NCBI GenBank assembly: GCA_963663775.1
Contig: OY760624.1
Span: forward strand, 310,001-374,000
Direction of reading: 5' to 3'
Length of the DNA stretch: 64,000 nt
DNA from: G963663775 sp963663775
GTDB taxonomy: Bacteria; Bacillota; Clostridia; Oscillospirales; Butyricicoccaceae
The notes under the pieces were generated by a model. That model searched no databases and had not been told where the DNA came from. It saw only the letters and a list, made by a program, of their open reading frames with translations. A program made the position numbers and the translations under genes. Below, one piece after another: positions 15,152-23,910 of this stretch; within the stretch, counting starts at the first letter, position 1, and each line of letters starts with the position of its first letter.

Positions 15152-16549
15152 CTACTCTCCCTTCTTGGCTTTTTCCAATACCTCTTCGATGCTGCCTACA
15201 AACAGGAATGCAGATTCGGGCACCGTATCATGCTTCCCATCCAGAATCTCACGGAATCCACGCACAGTTTCCTTGAGCGGCACGTATTTACCGGCCATAC
15301 CAGTAAACTGTTCTGCAACATGGAACGGCTGGGACAAGAAATTCTGAATTTTACGTGCACGTGCAACCGTCAGCTTATCCTCATCGGAAAGCTCATCCAT
15401 ACCCAGAATTGCAATGATGTCCTGCAAATCTTTGTACTTCTGCAAAATCGACTGCACTTCACGTGCGGTTTCATAATGGTCAATGCCAACCACATCTCCC
15501 GTCAGGATACGAGAGGTAGAGTCCAACGGGTCCACCGCCGGATAAATACCCATGGAAGCAATGTCACGAGAAAGAACCGTGGTTGCATCCAAGTGGGCAA
15601 AGGTGGTTGCCGGTGCCGGGTCGGTCAAGTCATCCGCAGGGACATAAACTGCCTGCACCGATGTAATCGAACCACGCTTTGTGGAGGTAATACGCTCCTG
15701 CAAAGCACCCATTTCGGTTGCCAGCGTTGGCTGATAACCTACCGCAGAAGGCATACGACCCAAAAGTGCAGATACTTCCGAACCCGCCTGCGTAAAACGG
15801 AAAATGTTGTCAATGAACAACAACACATCCTGACCTTCCTGGTCACGGAAATATTCCGCCATCGTCAGACCGGACAGACCTACACGCATACGCGCTCCGG
15901 GCGGTTCGTTCATCTGACCATAAACCAAAACGGTCTTGTCAATAACGCCGGATTCCTGCATTTCTGCGTAAAGGTCATTGCCTTCACGGGTACGCTCTCC
16001 AACGCCTGTAAATACGGAAATACCGCCGTGCTGTTTTGCGATATTGTTGATAAGCTCCATGATGATGACCGTCTTACCGACGCCCGCACCACCAAACAGA
16101 CCAATTTTACCGCCCTTTGCATACGGCGCAATCAAGTCAACAACTTTAATACCGGTTTCCAAAATCTCGGTTGTCGACTGCTGTTCTTCATAGGCTGGCG
16201 CTTCACGGTGGATAGGCCAACGCTCATCGCTTTTCACCGCCGGCTTCAAATCCACCGGCTCTCCCAGAAGATTAAAGATGCGTCCCAGATTTTCACGTCC
16301 CACCGGAACCGTGATAGGGGCACCGGTGTCCACGGCCTTCATGCCGCGCACCAGACCATCTGTGGACTGCATCGAAATGCAACGCACTGTGTCTTCTCCG
16401 ATATGCTGAGCCACCTCGGCAGTAACAGAATTTCCGTTATTGTCGACGGTGATTGCATTCAGAAGCTTCGGCAGTGCATCCGCAGGAAACTTAATGTCAA
16501 GCACAGGTCCAATAATCTGGACAACTGCACCGATATTCTGCTCACTCAT
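15152..16549 (-). CDS. atpD: ATP synthase F1 subunit beta
   Basis: This 465-aa catalytic subunit of the F1 hexamer synthesises or hydrolyses ATP. It contains the P-loop Gly-Gly-Ala-Gly-Val-Gly-Lys-Thr, the Gly-Glu-Arg-Thr-Arg-Glu-Gly-Asn-Asp segment with the catalytic Glu, and Asp-Glu-Leu-Ser-(Asp)-Glu-Asp-Lys near the C-terminus. The ATG at 16549 has AGGGAG 8 bp upstream; a TTG two codons earlier is less likely. A 78-bp gap follows atpG. Confidence 0.97.
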   Translation of the reverse strand: MSEQNIGAVVQIIGPVLDIKFPADALPKLLNAITVDNNGNSVTAEVAQHIGEDTVRCISMQSTDGLVRGMKAVDTGAPITVPVGRENLGRIFNLLGEPVDLKPAVKSDERWPIHREAPAYEEQQSTTEILETGIKVVDLIAPYAKGGKIGLFGGAGVGKTVIIMELINNIAKQHGGISVFTGVGERTREGNDLYAEMQESGVIDKTVLVYGQMNEPPGARMRVGLSGLTMAEYFRDQEGQDVLLFIDNIFRFTQAGSEVSALLGRMPSAVGYQPTLATEMGALQERITSTKRGSITSVQAVYVPADDLTDPAPATTFAHLDATTVLSRDIASMGIYPAVDPLDSTSRILTGDVVGIDHYETAREVQSILQKYKDLQDIIAILGMDELSDEDKLTVARARKIQNFLSQPFHVAEQFTGMAGKYVPLKETVRGFREILDGKHDTVPESAFLFVGSIEEVLEKAKKGE

Positions 16550-16627
16550 TGGCAAAACTCCCTAAAACTCTTGCAACACAACACAGTCTCGGCAAAAACC
16601 GTTTCCTGTGGCATGTTAAAATTATAA

Positions 16628-17491
16628 TCAGCTTCCAAGCTGCCCTGACCCGCTGATAATCTCTGTGATTTCCTGCGTAATCGAGGCTTGACGTGCACGG
16701 TTATAAGACAGATTCAGACCCTGAATCATCTCGCTCGCATTATCTGACGCTGATTCCATTGCCATGCGGCGTGCGCTCTGCTCCGAAGCAAATGATTCTA
16801 CAACGGCACCATAGAGCAACCCATTCAGATATTCCGGAACCACTGCCTTCAGCACAGCTTCGGGTGAAGGGTCATACTCTGTCAACACAGCACTTTTTTC
16901 CGTTTCAATTTCGGTATGTTCAAAATGAATCGGAAGCAGTCGCTTGCACTGCGGCACCTGCGTCATCGACGAAACAAACTCTGTATAGCAGAGATAGACT
17001 TCATCCACCACACCCTGCTCATACAAATCAAGACATTGGTTTACAATGGCATGGGTATCTGCAATACGCATAGTTTCCGCAATGCCCACATGGTCTGAAA
17101 CGCTTTTCATATCCCGCTTTGCGTAATATTCCTGCGCTTTTTTACCAACCGTAATTACAGAAACCTGCTTTCCCTTCATCGCTTCGGCTGCCATTTTAAA
17201 CACATTGGTATTGTATCCGCCTGCCATGCCGCGGTCACCTGCGATGACAATGAATAAGCTGTTTTTGATTTCGCGCGGTTTGGTATAAATCGAACCCTTT
17301 TCACGATTTTGCTTTGCAATGCGTTCCACTGCATGAAATAAGGTTTCAAAATACGGCTTTGAGCGTTCCACACGCTCCTTCGCACGACGCACCTTTGAAG
17401 ATGCGACCAGCTCCATTGCCTTGGTAATCTGCATCGTAGAGCTAACGCTCTTGATACGACGCTTGATTTGTTTCATATTGCCGGCTGCCAT
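16628..17491 (-). CDS. atpG: ATP synthase F1 subunit gamma
   Basis: This 287-aa rotor shaft forms a coiled coil in the F1 cavity from its two termini. The N-terminal Arg-Arg-Ile-Lys-Ser-Val-x-Ser-Thr-x-Gln-Ile-Thr-Lys-Ala-Met-Glu and the C-terminal Tyr-Asn-Arg-Ala-Arg-Gln-Ala-x-Ile-Thr-x-Glu-Ile motifs are both intact. The ribosome binding site is AGGAGG-like just upstream. It lies between atpA (39 bp) and atpD. Confidence 0.96.
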   Translation of the reverse strand: MAAGNMKQIKRRIKSVSSTMQITKAMELVASSKVRRAKERVERSKPYFETLFHAVERIAKQNREKGSIYTKPREIKNSLFIVIAGDRGMAGGYNTNVFKMAAEAMKGKQVSVITVGKKAQEYYAKRDMKSVSDHVGIAETMRIADTHAIVNQCLDLYEQGVVDEVYLCYTEFVSSMTQVPQCKRLLPIHFEHTEIETEKSAVLTEYDPSPEAVLKAVVPEYLNGLLYGAVVESFASEQSARRMAMESASDNASEMIQGLNLSYNRARQASITQEITEIISGSGQLGS

Positions 17492-17530
17492 AATACTCCT
17501 CCTTTTTTAATGATTGAATCGTTCTGGAGG

Positions 17531-19036
17531 TTATCTGACAGACATAAATTTCTGCACAAATTCTACAATCGCACCATGCAGCTTAGACTTAATGTCATCT
17601 TCCATCTTGTGCGTTCCACGAATGGTTTCCGGCACATCGCCATAGTTATCATCGATATATGCAAACAGTTCCTGCTGGAATTCGCCAATCATTTCTGTCG
17701 GCACATCCATCAGCAAGTTGGAAACCACTGCATAAATCATGATAATCTGCTTTTCAACCGGAATCGGAGAATTCTGCGGCTGCTTGAGCACTTCCACAAT
17801 ACGTGCGCCCTGCTCCAGACGGTTCTTGGTGTCCGCATCCAAATCAGAACCAAACTGTGCAAAGGACTGCAATTCACGATACTGGGAATATGCTAGCTTC
17901 AGCGTACCTGCAACCTTTTTCATCGCCTTAATCTGCGCATTGCCGCCAACACGGGAAACCGAAATACCAGGGTTTACCGCCGGACGGATACCAGCGTTAA
18001 ACAACTCGGTTTCAAGGAAAATCTGACCATCAGTAATGGAAATAACGTTGGTCGGAATATATGCTGAAACGTCACCTGCCTGCGTTTCAATAATCGGCAG
18101 TGCAGTCAGCGAGCCACCGTTTTGGATGTTCGCCGCACGTTCCAGCAGACGGGAATGGAGATAGAACACATCGCCGGGATATGCTTCGCGTCCGGGCGGA
18201 CGATGCAGCAGCAGCGAAATCGCACGATATGCCACCGCATGCTTGGACAAATCATCATAAATGACCAAAACATCCTTGCCTTCGTGCATGAAATATTCAC
18301 CCATGGTGCAGCCTGTATAAGGTGAAATATACTGCAGCGGTGCACTTTCTGATGCGGTTGCCGCAACGATGATGGTATAATCCATCGCACCGTTCTTCGC
18401 CAAGGTCTCTGCCACCTGTGCAACCGTCGAACGTTTCTGTCCGATTGCTACATAGACACAGATAACACCATTGCCCTTTTGGTTGATAATGGTATCCAAG
18501 CAAATCGCTGTTTTACCGGTCTGACGGTCGCCGATAATCAGCTCACGCTGTCCACGACCCACCGGAATCATAGAGTCGATTGCCTTAATACCAGTTTGCA
18601 TCGGCACATTAACCGGTGAACGTTCGATGATACCGGGTGCCGGCATTTCAATCGGACGAGCTTTTGTGGTTTCAATGGGTCCCTTGCCGTCAATCGGCTG
18701 ACCGAGTGCGTCAACGACGCGACCCAGCAGCGCTTCGCCAACCGGAACCTCCACAATTTTTTGTGTACGCTTTACGGTGTCGCCTTCTCTGATATTTCGA
18801 TCAGAACCGAGCAAAACCGCACCAACATAATCCTCTTCGAGGTTTTGTGCCATGCCGTATACGCCATCGCCGAACTCTAACAGTTCGCCCGACATACAGT
18901 CCTCAAGGCCGTAGATTTTTGCAATACCGTCACCAACATCCATAACAGTACCTACATTGGTCTGCTTAATCTGGCTCTGATAGTCGCGAATCTGCTGCTT
19001 AAGGAGTGTACTGATTTCTTCGGGGCGTAATTCCAT
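17531..19036 (-). CDS. atpA: ATP synthase F1 subunit alpha
   Basis: This 501-aa non-catalytic nucleotide-binding subunit forms the F1 hexamer with AtpD. The Walker A Gly-Asp-Arg-Gln-Thr-Gly-Lys-Thr and the family segment Pro-Ala-(Val-Asn)-Pro-Gly-Ile-Ser-Val-Ser-Arg-Val-Gly are present. The ATG at 19036, giving Met-Glu-Leu-Arg-Pro-Glu-Glu-Ile, matches family N-termini; an earlier frame start would overlap atpH. AGGTGA lies close upstream. Length is normal. Confidence 0.97.
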   Translation of the reverse strand: MELRPEEISTLLKQQIRDYQSQIKQTNVGTVMDVGDGIAKIYGLEDCMSGELLEFGDGVYGMAQNLEEDYVGAVLLGSDRNIREGDTVKRTQKIVEVPVGEALLGRVVDALGQPIDGKGPIETTKARPIEMPAPGIIERSPVNVPMQTGIKAIDSMIPVGRGQRELIIGDRQTGKTAICLDTIINQKGNGVICVYVAIGQKRSTVAQVAETLAKNGAMDYTIIVAATASESAPLQYISPYTGCTMGEYFMHEGKDVLVIYDDLSKHAVAYRAISLLLHRPPGREAYPGDVFYLHSRLLERAANIQNGGSLTALPIIETQAGDVSAYIPTNVISITDGQIFLETELFNAGIRPAVNPGISVSRVGGNAQIKAMKKVAGTLKLAYSQYRELQSFAQFGSDLDADTKNRLEQGARIVEVLKQPQNSPIPVEKQIIMIYAVVSNLLMDVPTEMIGEFQQELFAYIDDNYGDVPETIRGTHKMEDDIKSKLHGAIVEFVQKFMSVR

Positions 19037-19052
19037 GAAGTCACCTGCTTCC

Positions 19053-19604
19053 TTACGCAATAATTTGAGTCATTTTTTGTGCCAGGTCATTCAAACGGGT
19101 CTTGACGCTGGTATCAATCTGCTCATTGCCAATATTTAAAATGATGCCGCCCATAATTGAGGCATCGACTTTTTGGTGCAGCACAATTTTCTTGTTTGTA
19201 ATCTGCCCCAATTTTTCTATGAGTTTTTTCAGCAGTGCTTCATCCAAAGCAATCGCTGTCACAGCGGTCACTTCACAAATGCCCTGCTCATTGTAATAGC
19301 GCTGTTTATAGGCTTCCTGCATTTCGAGCAAGCCGCCCGATCTTCCCTTTTCTGTGATAAGCATCAAGAAATTCAGAAGATTGTCGCACACTTTTCCGCC
19401 AAAAACAGTTTGCAAAAGCTTCTTTTTGTCTTCAAACGGAACGGAAGGTGCCTGCAGCAATGTCAAAAGCTCTGGCGCCTGCCGTGCAGCATCTGCCACC
19501 ACCGTCAGTTCATCGAGGGTTTCTGCCACTTTGCCGTCTTCCTGTGCCAATTCGTAGAGTGCAAGCGCGTAACGCTCATTTACAATTGCCGCCACTCGTC
19601 TCAC
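19053..19604 (-). CDS. atpH: ATP synthase F1 subunit delta
   Basis: This 183-aa peripheral-stalk subunit links the b subunits to the top of F1. The N-terminal helical bundle (Ala-Leu-Tyr-Glu-Leu-Ala-x-Glu) and the C-terminal Gly-Gly-Ile-Ile-Leu-x-Ile-Gly-Asn-Glu-x-Ile-Asp-x-Ser-Val-Lys signature are present. The first start is GTG, overlapping the atpF stop by 4 bp (GTGA); a second GTG three codons later is also possible. Confidence 0.94.
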   Translation of the reverse strand: MRRVAAIVNERYALALYELAQEDGKVAETLDELTVVADAARQAPELLTLLQAPSVPFEDKKKLLQTVFGGKVCDNLLNFLMLITEKGRSGGLLEMQEAYKQRYYNEQGICEVTAVTAIALDEALLKKLIEKLGQITNKKIVLHQKVDASIMGGIILNIGNEQIDTSVKTRLNDLAQKMTQIIA

Positions 19605-20098
19605 CCTACCTTACTGATAAAGTCCTCGATCATGTGCTTGTGATCTTGTTCGCTGATGTCTTTTTCGACAATCTTGGACGCAATCATAACAGACAGACCG
19701 GTGATTTCCTGTTTAATCTCATTACGAGCCTTTTTACGTTCTTGTTCGATAGAAACCTCGGCTTTTTGCATCATATCAGCAGCCTGCTGTGATGCTTCCT
19801 TGAGGATTTCCTCGGAACGAACGGTTGCGCGGTGGGATGCACTCTTGGTGATTTCCGCCGCTTCTTCCTTTGCCTTTGCAAGACGTGTGGTGTATTCCGC
19901 ACGCAGCTTTTCTGCTTCCGTCTGGCTTTGCTCTGCCCCCTTGTACATCTCCTGCACCTCTGCTTGACGTGCCGCAATCATGGCGCGAACAGGCTTAAAC
20001 AGGAATTTACGTACAATTGCAAAGGTGATAAGCGTATTACATACGGTTACCAAAAGCGAAAACCAATTTAATCCTACAAAAGACTGAAATTCTCCCAC
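19601..20098 (-). CDS. atpF: ATP synthase Fo subunit b
   Basis: This 165-aa stator subunit has one N-terminal membrane helix (about 12-32) and a long, charged Ala/Glu/Lys/Arg coiled coil (about 35-150), the standard b architecture. It begins 60 bp after atpE and overlaps atpH by 4 bp. Only one b-type gene is present, so the peripheral stalk is a homodimer. Confidence 0.95.
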   Translation of the reverse strand: MGEFQSFVGLNWFSLLVTVCNTLITFAIVRKFLFKPVRAMIAARQAEVQEMYKGAEQSQTEAEKLRAEYTTRLAKAKEEAAEITKSASHRATVRSEEILKEASQQAADMMQKAEVSIEQERKKARNEIKQEITGLSVMIASKIVEKDISEQDHKHMIEDFISKVG

Positions 20099-20158
20099 AG
20101 GTTTACCCTCCTTCCTGCTGAAAGTCCAACTTATTCCACAATATAGAACCTATTTTGC

Positions 20159-20416
20159 TTAGAACAAGCCGGTGAACGGGTTTGCAAACAGCAGAATGAG
20201 AGAAACAACCAATGCATAAATACCGGTGGACTCCGCCATCGCAATACCAAGAATCATGGTACGGGTAACGTCTGCCTGTGCTTCCGGCTGACGGCCAATT
20301 GCCGCACATGCCTGACCTGCGCAGTAACCTTCACCAATACCAGGTCCCAGACCTGCAATCATTGCCATACCTGCACCGAGAGCGGAAAACGCGCATACAA
20401 AAGCTTTTGGATCCAT
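20159..20416 (-). CDS. atpE: ATP synthase Fo subunit c with a two-carboxylate ion site
   Basis: This 85-aa hairpin of two membrane helices forms the ion-driven rotor ring. The loop Arg42-Gln43-Pro44-Glu45 faces F1. The ion site in helix 2 is Glu62-Ser63-Thr64, typical of sodium-binding c subunits. Helix 1 has Glu29 in Gly-Pro-Gly-Ile-Gly-Glu-Gly, where sodium-type rings such as Ilyobacter have Gln; the two-carboxylate pattern is that described for the sodium ring of Fusobacterium nucleatum. Sodium coupling is therefore inferred, not shown. The ribosome binding site is ideal (AGGAGG), which fits the high copy number needed. Confidence 0.96.
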   Translation of the reverse strand: MDPKAFVCAFSALGAGMAMIAGLGPGIGEGYCAGQACAAIGRQPEAQADVTRTMILGIAMAESTGIYALVVSLILLFANPFTGLF

Positions 20417-20508
20417 TTTTCATTTCCTCCTAAAATTATGGTATCTTTTCATTATTAACCTGTCAAATTTGTGTGTCTTGATTGTGCGATGTCCTCCACC
20501 GCATCCAA

Positions 20509-21231
20509 TCAAACTTCTCTCGCACTGCCCACATATGCCATGGTCAGCATGCTGAAAATAAATGCCTGCATTGCCGATGTGAACACATCAAAATAGAGCG
20601 AAAGAACGCCGGGGAGACCAATTTGCAGCAGCGGAACGGGTAAAAATCCCAATACTGCATTGGAAAGTGCCTCAAGTGCACCCATGAGCAGCGTTGTAAT
20701 AACCACGCCGCCTGCAATGTTACCAAAATGACGGAACGACATGGAAACGGGTGTTGCCAACTCGCTCAATACATTCAGCGGGAACATGACAACAATCGGC
20801 TGTGCCAATCCCTTGAGATAACCGCCCAGACCGTGATATTTGATATTGCTGAACAATATCATTGCAAATGTCATGATTGCCCATCCCAACGTTGTGTTCA
20901 AATCGCCCGTGACCGGACGCATAAAGAACAACGACGCCAAGCTTCCACAGAGCGATGAGATGAGCAGGGTCGCAATATACGGCGAGAAGATGTGACAATT
21001 GGGTCCCATTGTGCTGTCAACCAACTGGTCAATCATCAAAACTGCCTTTTCTGCGAACACTTGCTTTCCCTTGGGAACTTTCTGCATATTGTGCGTTAAA
21101 AAGATGCAGAGAAACAGGATGAATGCCATTACAACCCATGCATTTCGCATGGTTTCTGTAATCTGCAAACCGCCTAAAACCGGAATCTCGTATAATATGC
21201 GAGGTCCGTTGATTGCTACTCCTTCCACCAT
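20509..21231 (-). CDS. atpB: ATP synthase Fo subunit a
   Basis: This 240-aa membrane stator subunit forms the two ion half-channels against the c ring. It has five to six hydrophobic helices. The essential arginine lies in Ser-Met-Ser-Phe-Arg-His-Phe-Gly-Asn (about 175-183), the clostridial form of the Ser-Leu-Arg-Leu-Phe-Gly-Asn motif. It begins right at the end of atpI and is separated from atpE by 92 bp, the largest gap in the operon. Confidence 0.95.
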   Translation of the reverse strand: MVEGVAINGPRILYEIPVLGGLQITETMRNAWVVMAFILFLCIFLTHNMQKVPKGKQVFAEKAVLMIDQLVDSTMGPNCHIFSPYIATLLISSLCGSLASLFFMRPVTGDLNTTLGWAIMTFAMILFSNIKYHGLGGYLKGLAQPIVVMFPLNVLSELATPVSMSFRHFGNIAGGVVITTLLMGALEALSNAVLGFLPVPLLQIGLPGVLSLYFDVFTSAMQAFIFSMLTMAYVGSAREV

Positions 21232-21615
21232 TCAACCTCCTTTCTTGGAAAATATGCTGTTTGCCAACAAAACGATCTTTGGATAAAACAGGGGTAAGAT
21301 CGCTGCGACCGGATTAAGAAAAGAACTTTGGAACACCAGCACCAACAGTGTGCCTGTCAGGAAATATCGAATCATATAGCCGCGCCGCACAATTGCGACC
21401 GCTCGTTCCGGCGGATACAGCACTGCCTTTGCCGCACTCGCCCCTATCATCAGAAACAGCCCAAACGCATACACGGTGCCTGCCAGCAAAGTGAGTCCGA
21501 CATCCCATGTCAGCTGTCTGCACACCGCAAAGCCCAATATGGTTAATACGACCAACGGAAGCATGCCGATGGCAAGACGCTTTGCTTCCTCTTGTATCAT
21601 TTGATGCACGCTCAT
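21232..21615 (-). CDS. atpI: ATP synthase subunit I family protein
   Basis: This 127-aa hydrophobic protein has about four membrane segments: pairs near 15-35 and 38-60, then 82-100 and 100-118. By position (directly before atpB) and topology it matches the ATP synthase I family, known to assist c-ring assembly or to pair with the small AtpZ-type subunit. It overlaps the upstream 83-aa gene by 4 bp and ends one base before atpB. Sequence conservation in this family is low, so the call rests mostly on context. Confidence 0.8.
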   Translation of the reverse strand: MSVHQMIQEEAKRLAIGMLPLVVLTILGFAVCRQLTWDVGLTLLAGTVYAFGLFLMIGASAAKAVLYPPERAVAIVRRGYMIRYFLTGTLLVLVFQSSFLNPVAAILPLFYPKIVLLANSIFSKKGG

Positions 21616-21863
21616 TTTCGCTTGTCACGCTCGCTTTCCTTTGCCTGCTGCTGCGTGTACATTGCAAACTTCCACAGATTCACACCCGCTGTTGCAACGC
21701 CTAGCAGAATACCGATTAAAACCACCCAATTTCCCCATGAAAACCGTTTTGCCAACCACCAGGCAATGCCTGTACAAAACAGCGGTGGAATCATCATATT
21801 TAGACCAAACTGTGTAAAAAACACCAAATAATACACGACAGAGCGTGTTTTTTTGTTTTTCAT
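21612..21863 (-). CDS. AtpZ/AtpI-like small membrane protein, first gene of the atp operon
   Basis: This 83-aa protein has two membrane helices (about 12-36 and 44-66) joined by a Trp-rich turn and a basic tail. This is the layout of the F1Fo gene 1 proteins (PF09527-like) found at the head of clostridial and sodium-type atp operons, which in related systems are linked to magnesium or calcium transport and c-ring assembly. It overlaps atpI by 4 bp. The family call is by topology and position. Confidence 0.75.
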   Translation of the reverse strand: MKNKKTRSVVYYLVFFTQFGLNMMIPPLFCTGIAWWLAKRFSWGNWVVLIGILLGVATAGVNLWKFAMYTQQQAKESERDKRK

Positions 21864-21966
21864 CGCAATCTCCTCGCTTGTCCAGCGGTGCGATTTTCAA
21901 ATGAATGCGGCAAGCCACGCATAGATTGCCGCCCTCCACAAAGGCTTCCATATTTCAGCCTTTTCT

Positions 21967-21995
21967 ATTATACCTAAGATTTCGAAAAAGGAAAA
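21967..21995 (-). promoter_or_regulatory. Probable atp operon promoter
   Basis: A perfect TATAAT (21972-21967, minus strand) lies about 100 bp before the first atp gene. The -35 position at 17 bp spacing (TTTTCC) is poor, so an activator or a relaxed spacing may be involved. Confidence 0.45.
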
Positions 21996-22055
21996 TAGTT
22001 TCTAGCTAGTTTTTCTAAAAAATTTTTTATACAGCTGTATTCATCATGAATATGC

Positions 22056-22094
22056 ACAAAAAAATAGATGCAATCTGTAAAGATTGCATCTATT
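22056..22094 (-). terminator. Terminator of the P-loop protein gene
   Basis: A perfect 13-bp stem (22063-22075 with 22082-22094, loop TGTAAA) is followed on the minus strand by seven T residues. It isolates the 22138 gene from the atp operon. Confidence 0.9.
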
Positions 22095-22137
22095 AAGGTA
22101 TTTTATGTAAATTTATAATTGCTGCTCCAGCATATGT

Positions 22138-22548
22138 TTACATAAATTTCTTCATTGCCTCGGTTGCATGACTCTCATCATCGCTGATGGCAACCGTAAA
22201 TTTCACGCTGTGCTTTTCTGCAAATGCGTCCAGCTCTCGGAGGAAATTCTCTGCGTGCTCGGTCTTTTCGTCCTCTGCAATTTTGTACAGGCTATCGATG
22301 AAGAACTGGGTGATATCGTAGTTTCCTGCATGGATACCCGATAAAAATCCCAAAAGTCCCTGATAACCGCTGACAGAATAATCCGTAACATCCACCAAGC
22401 GCGCATCGTGTGAAATATCGAATGTCAGTTTACTGCCTCTTGCAATGCATACTACACTGCCCTTTTCTGTTGCAACGGCATCGTTTACAAGATCAATGAT
22501 GGTTTTTGTCTTGCCCGTGCCAGTTTCGCCCATAATCAATTTTACCAT
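22138..22548 (-). CDS. Small P-loop NTP-binding protein of unknown role
   Basis: This 136-aa cytoplasmic protein opens with Walker A Gly7-Glu-Thr-Gly-Thr-Gly-Lys13-Thr14, followed by a beta strand (Gly-Ser-Val-Val-Cys-Ile-Ala), Asp-Val-Thr-Asp and an acidic, helical second half. A Walker B candidate is Phe-Phe-Ile-Asp-Ser-Leu-Tyr-Lys-Ile (about 82-90). It is too short for a full ABC or AAA domain. It is monocistronic, with its own promoter (22583-22611) and terminator. It resembles conserved clostridial hypotheticals; I do not know a function. Confidence 0.8.
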   Translation of the reverse strand: MVKLIMGETGTGKTKTIIDLVNDAVATEKGSVVCIARGSKLTFDISHDARLVDVTDYSVSGYQGLLGFLSGIHAGNYDITQFFIDSLYKIAEDEKTEHAENFLRELDAFAEKHSVKFTVAISDDESHATEAMKKFM

Positions 22549-22582
22549 AATGTTTTTCCTCCCAACCTTTGAGGTTATGATT

Positions 22583-22611
22583 ATGTTACCATAGCCGATA
22601 CAAAATTACAA
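22583..22611 (-). promoter_or_regulatory. Promoter for the small P-loop protein gene
   Basis: TTGTAA (22611-22606) and TAACAT (22588-22583) are 17 bp apart on the minus strand, with TGG in front of the -10 (extended -10). It lies about 35 bp before the start codon, which has GGGAGG. Confidence 0.6.
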
Positions 22612-22649
22612 CTAAAATCAGGATATTTCTCGGTAAAAATTTGTGAATT

Positions 22650-23786
22650 TCATGCACCCTGCTTCATCAGCACCAGTTTTACAAATGTTCCGAAAATATC
22701 AAAAAAATCCATCCGTTGTATGGTTGCACCCGCTGTAATCGGCAAACACATCCGCTCCTGCGTTCCGTCCAGCACCTTCAGCTGTCCAATACGCTGTCCC
22801 TCTACGATGGGTGCCTCCAATTTTTCTGGCAATTCAATGCGGATTTGCAGTGCATCTGCCCGTTCTTTTTCCACCACAATGCTGTCTGCCCCCTCTATCA
22901 CCGGCGACACTGCTGTTTCCTTGCCCATGATAACCGGCAAGCTTTCCGGCAGCGCAGACAAGTCAGGGGTATACAGCCGATAATTGGCATATCCATAATT
23001 GAGCAGTGCCGTGGCATCCGCCATGCGGTCTTCTTTGGTCGGTGCCCCCATCACCGTCGCAATCAAGGTCAGTCCCTCCCGCTCGGCAGCAGCAGAAATG
23101 CAAAATCCAGCTTGTGAAATATAGCCTGTCTTTAGCCCAATTAAACCATCATAACTGCGCAGCATTTTGTTGGTATTTGCCAGTTGAAATTCCCCATTGC
23201 GCACGCTGTCCATCCAAATGGTTGTGTAGTCCAAAATTTTCGGATGGCGGAGCAGCTCTACCGAAATCAACGCCAAATCTCTGGCAGAGGTCAAGGTTTT
23301 TTCGCCGTCCGCATCCAATCCATTGGCATTGATGAAGGTGGTGCTAGTGCAGCCCAGCGCTTTGGCACGGGTATTCATCTGCTCGACAAAGGCATCCTCT
23401 GTGCCTGCCAAATGCTCCGCCACCGCCACTGCGCAATCATTTGCAGAGCCGACCGCAATGGCTTTCATCATTTCGTCCAGCGAAAGCTGTTCCCCGACTT
23501 TGAGCCAAATCTGTGTGCCCCCCATGCTGGCGGCATAGGCGCTTGCCGTCACCAAATCGGACCACTGTGCTTTTCCGCTGTCCACTGCCTCTATCGCAAG
23601 CAGCATGGTCATGATTTTGGTCACGCTTGCTGGCTGCAGCGGCTGTTCCGCATTGTATTCATAAAGCATTTGTCCCGTACTGTCATACAGTGCCGCAGAT
23701 TTCGCATGCACTGCCCCCATCGTCGGCAATGCCGCTGCATGCTGCATGAGTAGCATGCTCAAACACAGGCAAATCCATTTTTTCAT
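22650..23786 (-). CDS. D-alanyl-D-alanine carboxypeptidase (DacF/PBP5 type)
   Basis: This secreted serine peptidase (378 aa) trims the terminal D-Ala of peptidoglycan stem peptides. A signal peptide (1-20) is followed by the active site Ser54-Val-Thr-Lys57, the second motif Ser-Ala-Asn and the third motif Lys-Thr-Gly in Gly-Leu-Lys-Thr-Gly-Tyr. A C-terminal beta domain and a hydrophobic end (Phe-Phe-Asp-Ile-Phe-Gly-Thr-Phe-Val) suit membrane attachment. The ATG at 23786 with GGGAGGGG 8 bp upstream replaces a longer frame that would run through a terminator. It is not linked to spoIIA genes here. Confidence 0.93.
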   Translation of the reverse strand: MKKWICLCLSMLLMQHAAALPTMGAVHAKSAALYDSTGQMLYEYNAEQPLQPASVTKIMTMLLAIEAVDSGKAQWSDLVTASAYAASMGGTQIWLKVGEQLSLDEMMKAIAVGSANDCAVAVAEHLAGTEDAFVEQMNTRAKALGCTSTTFINANGLDADGEKTLTSARDLALISVELLRHPKILDYTTIWMDSVRNGEFQLANTNKMLRSYDGLIGLKTGYISQAGFCISAAAEREGLTLIATVMGAPTKEDRMADATALLNYGYANYRLYTPDLSALPESLPVIMGKETAVSPVIEGADSIVVEKERADALQIRIELPEKLEAPIVEGQRIGQLKVLDGTQERMCLPITAGATIQRMDFFDIFGTFVKLVLMKQGA

Positions 23787-23845
23787 CAAACATCCCCTCC
23801 CAATCCTACTGTATGCAGGCTTGGGCGTTTCTATACACTGCCCTC

Positions 23846-23890
23846 CATAAAAAGAAGGCATGTGCCTGCTCTCACAGACCCACGCCTTCT
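23846..23890 (-). terminator. Terminator of the HIT protein gene
   Basis: AAGAAGGC (23852-23859) pairs with GCCTTCT (23884-23890) around a long partly structured loop, followed by TTTTTA on the minus strand. It lies after the HIT stop (23911) and before the carboxypeptidase start. Confidence 0.6.
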
Positions 23891-23910
23891 CATCCATTAT
23901 TTCAGGAAAT

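Noticed and set aside
23787..23897. N-terminal extension of the D-Ala-D-Ala carboxypeptidase
   Set aside because: The extra 37 residues precede the signal peptide, lack a ribosome binding site and overlap the HIT terminator.
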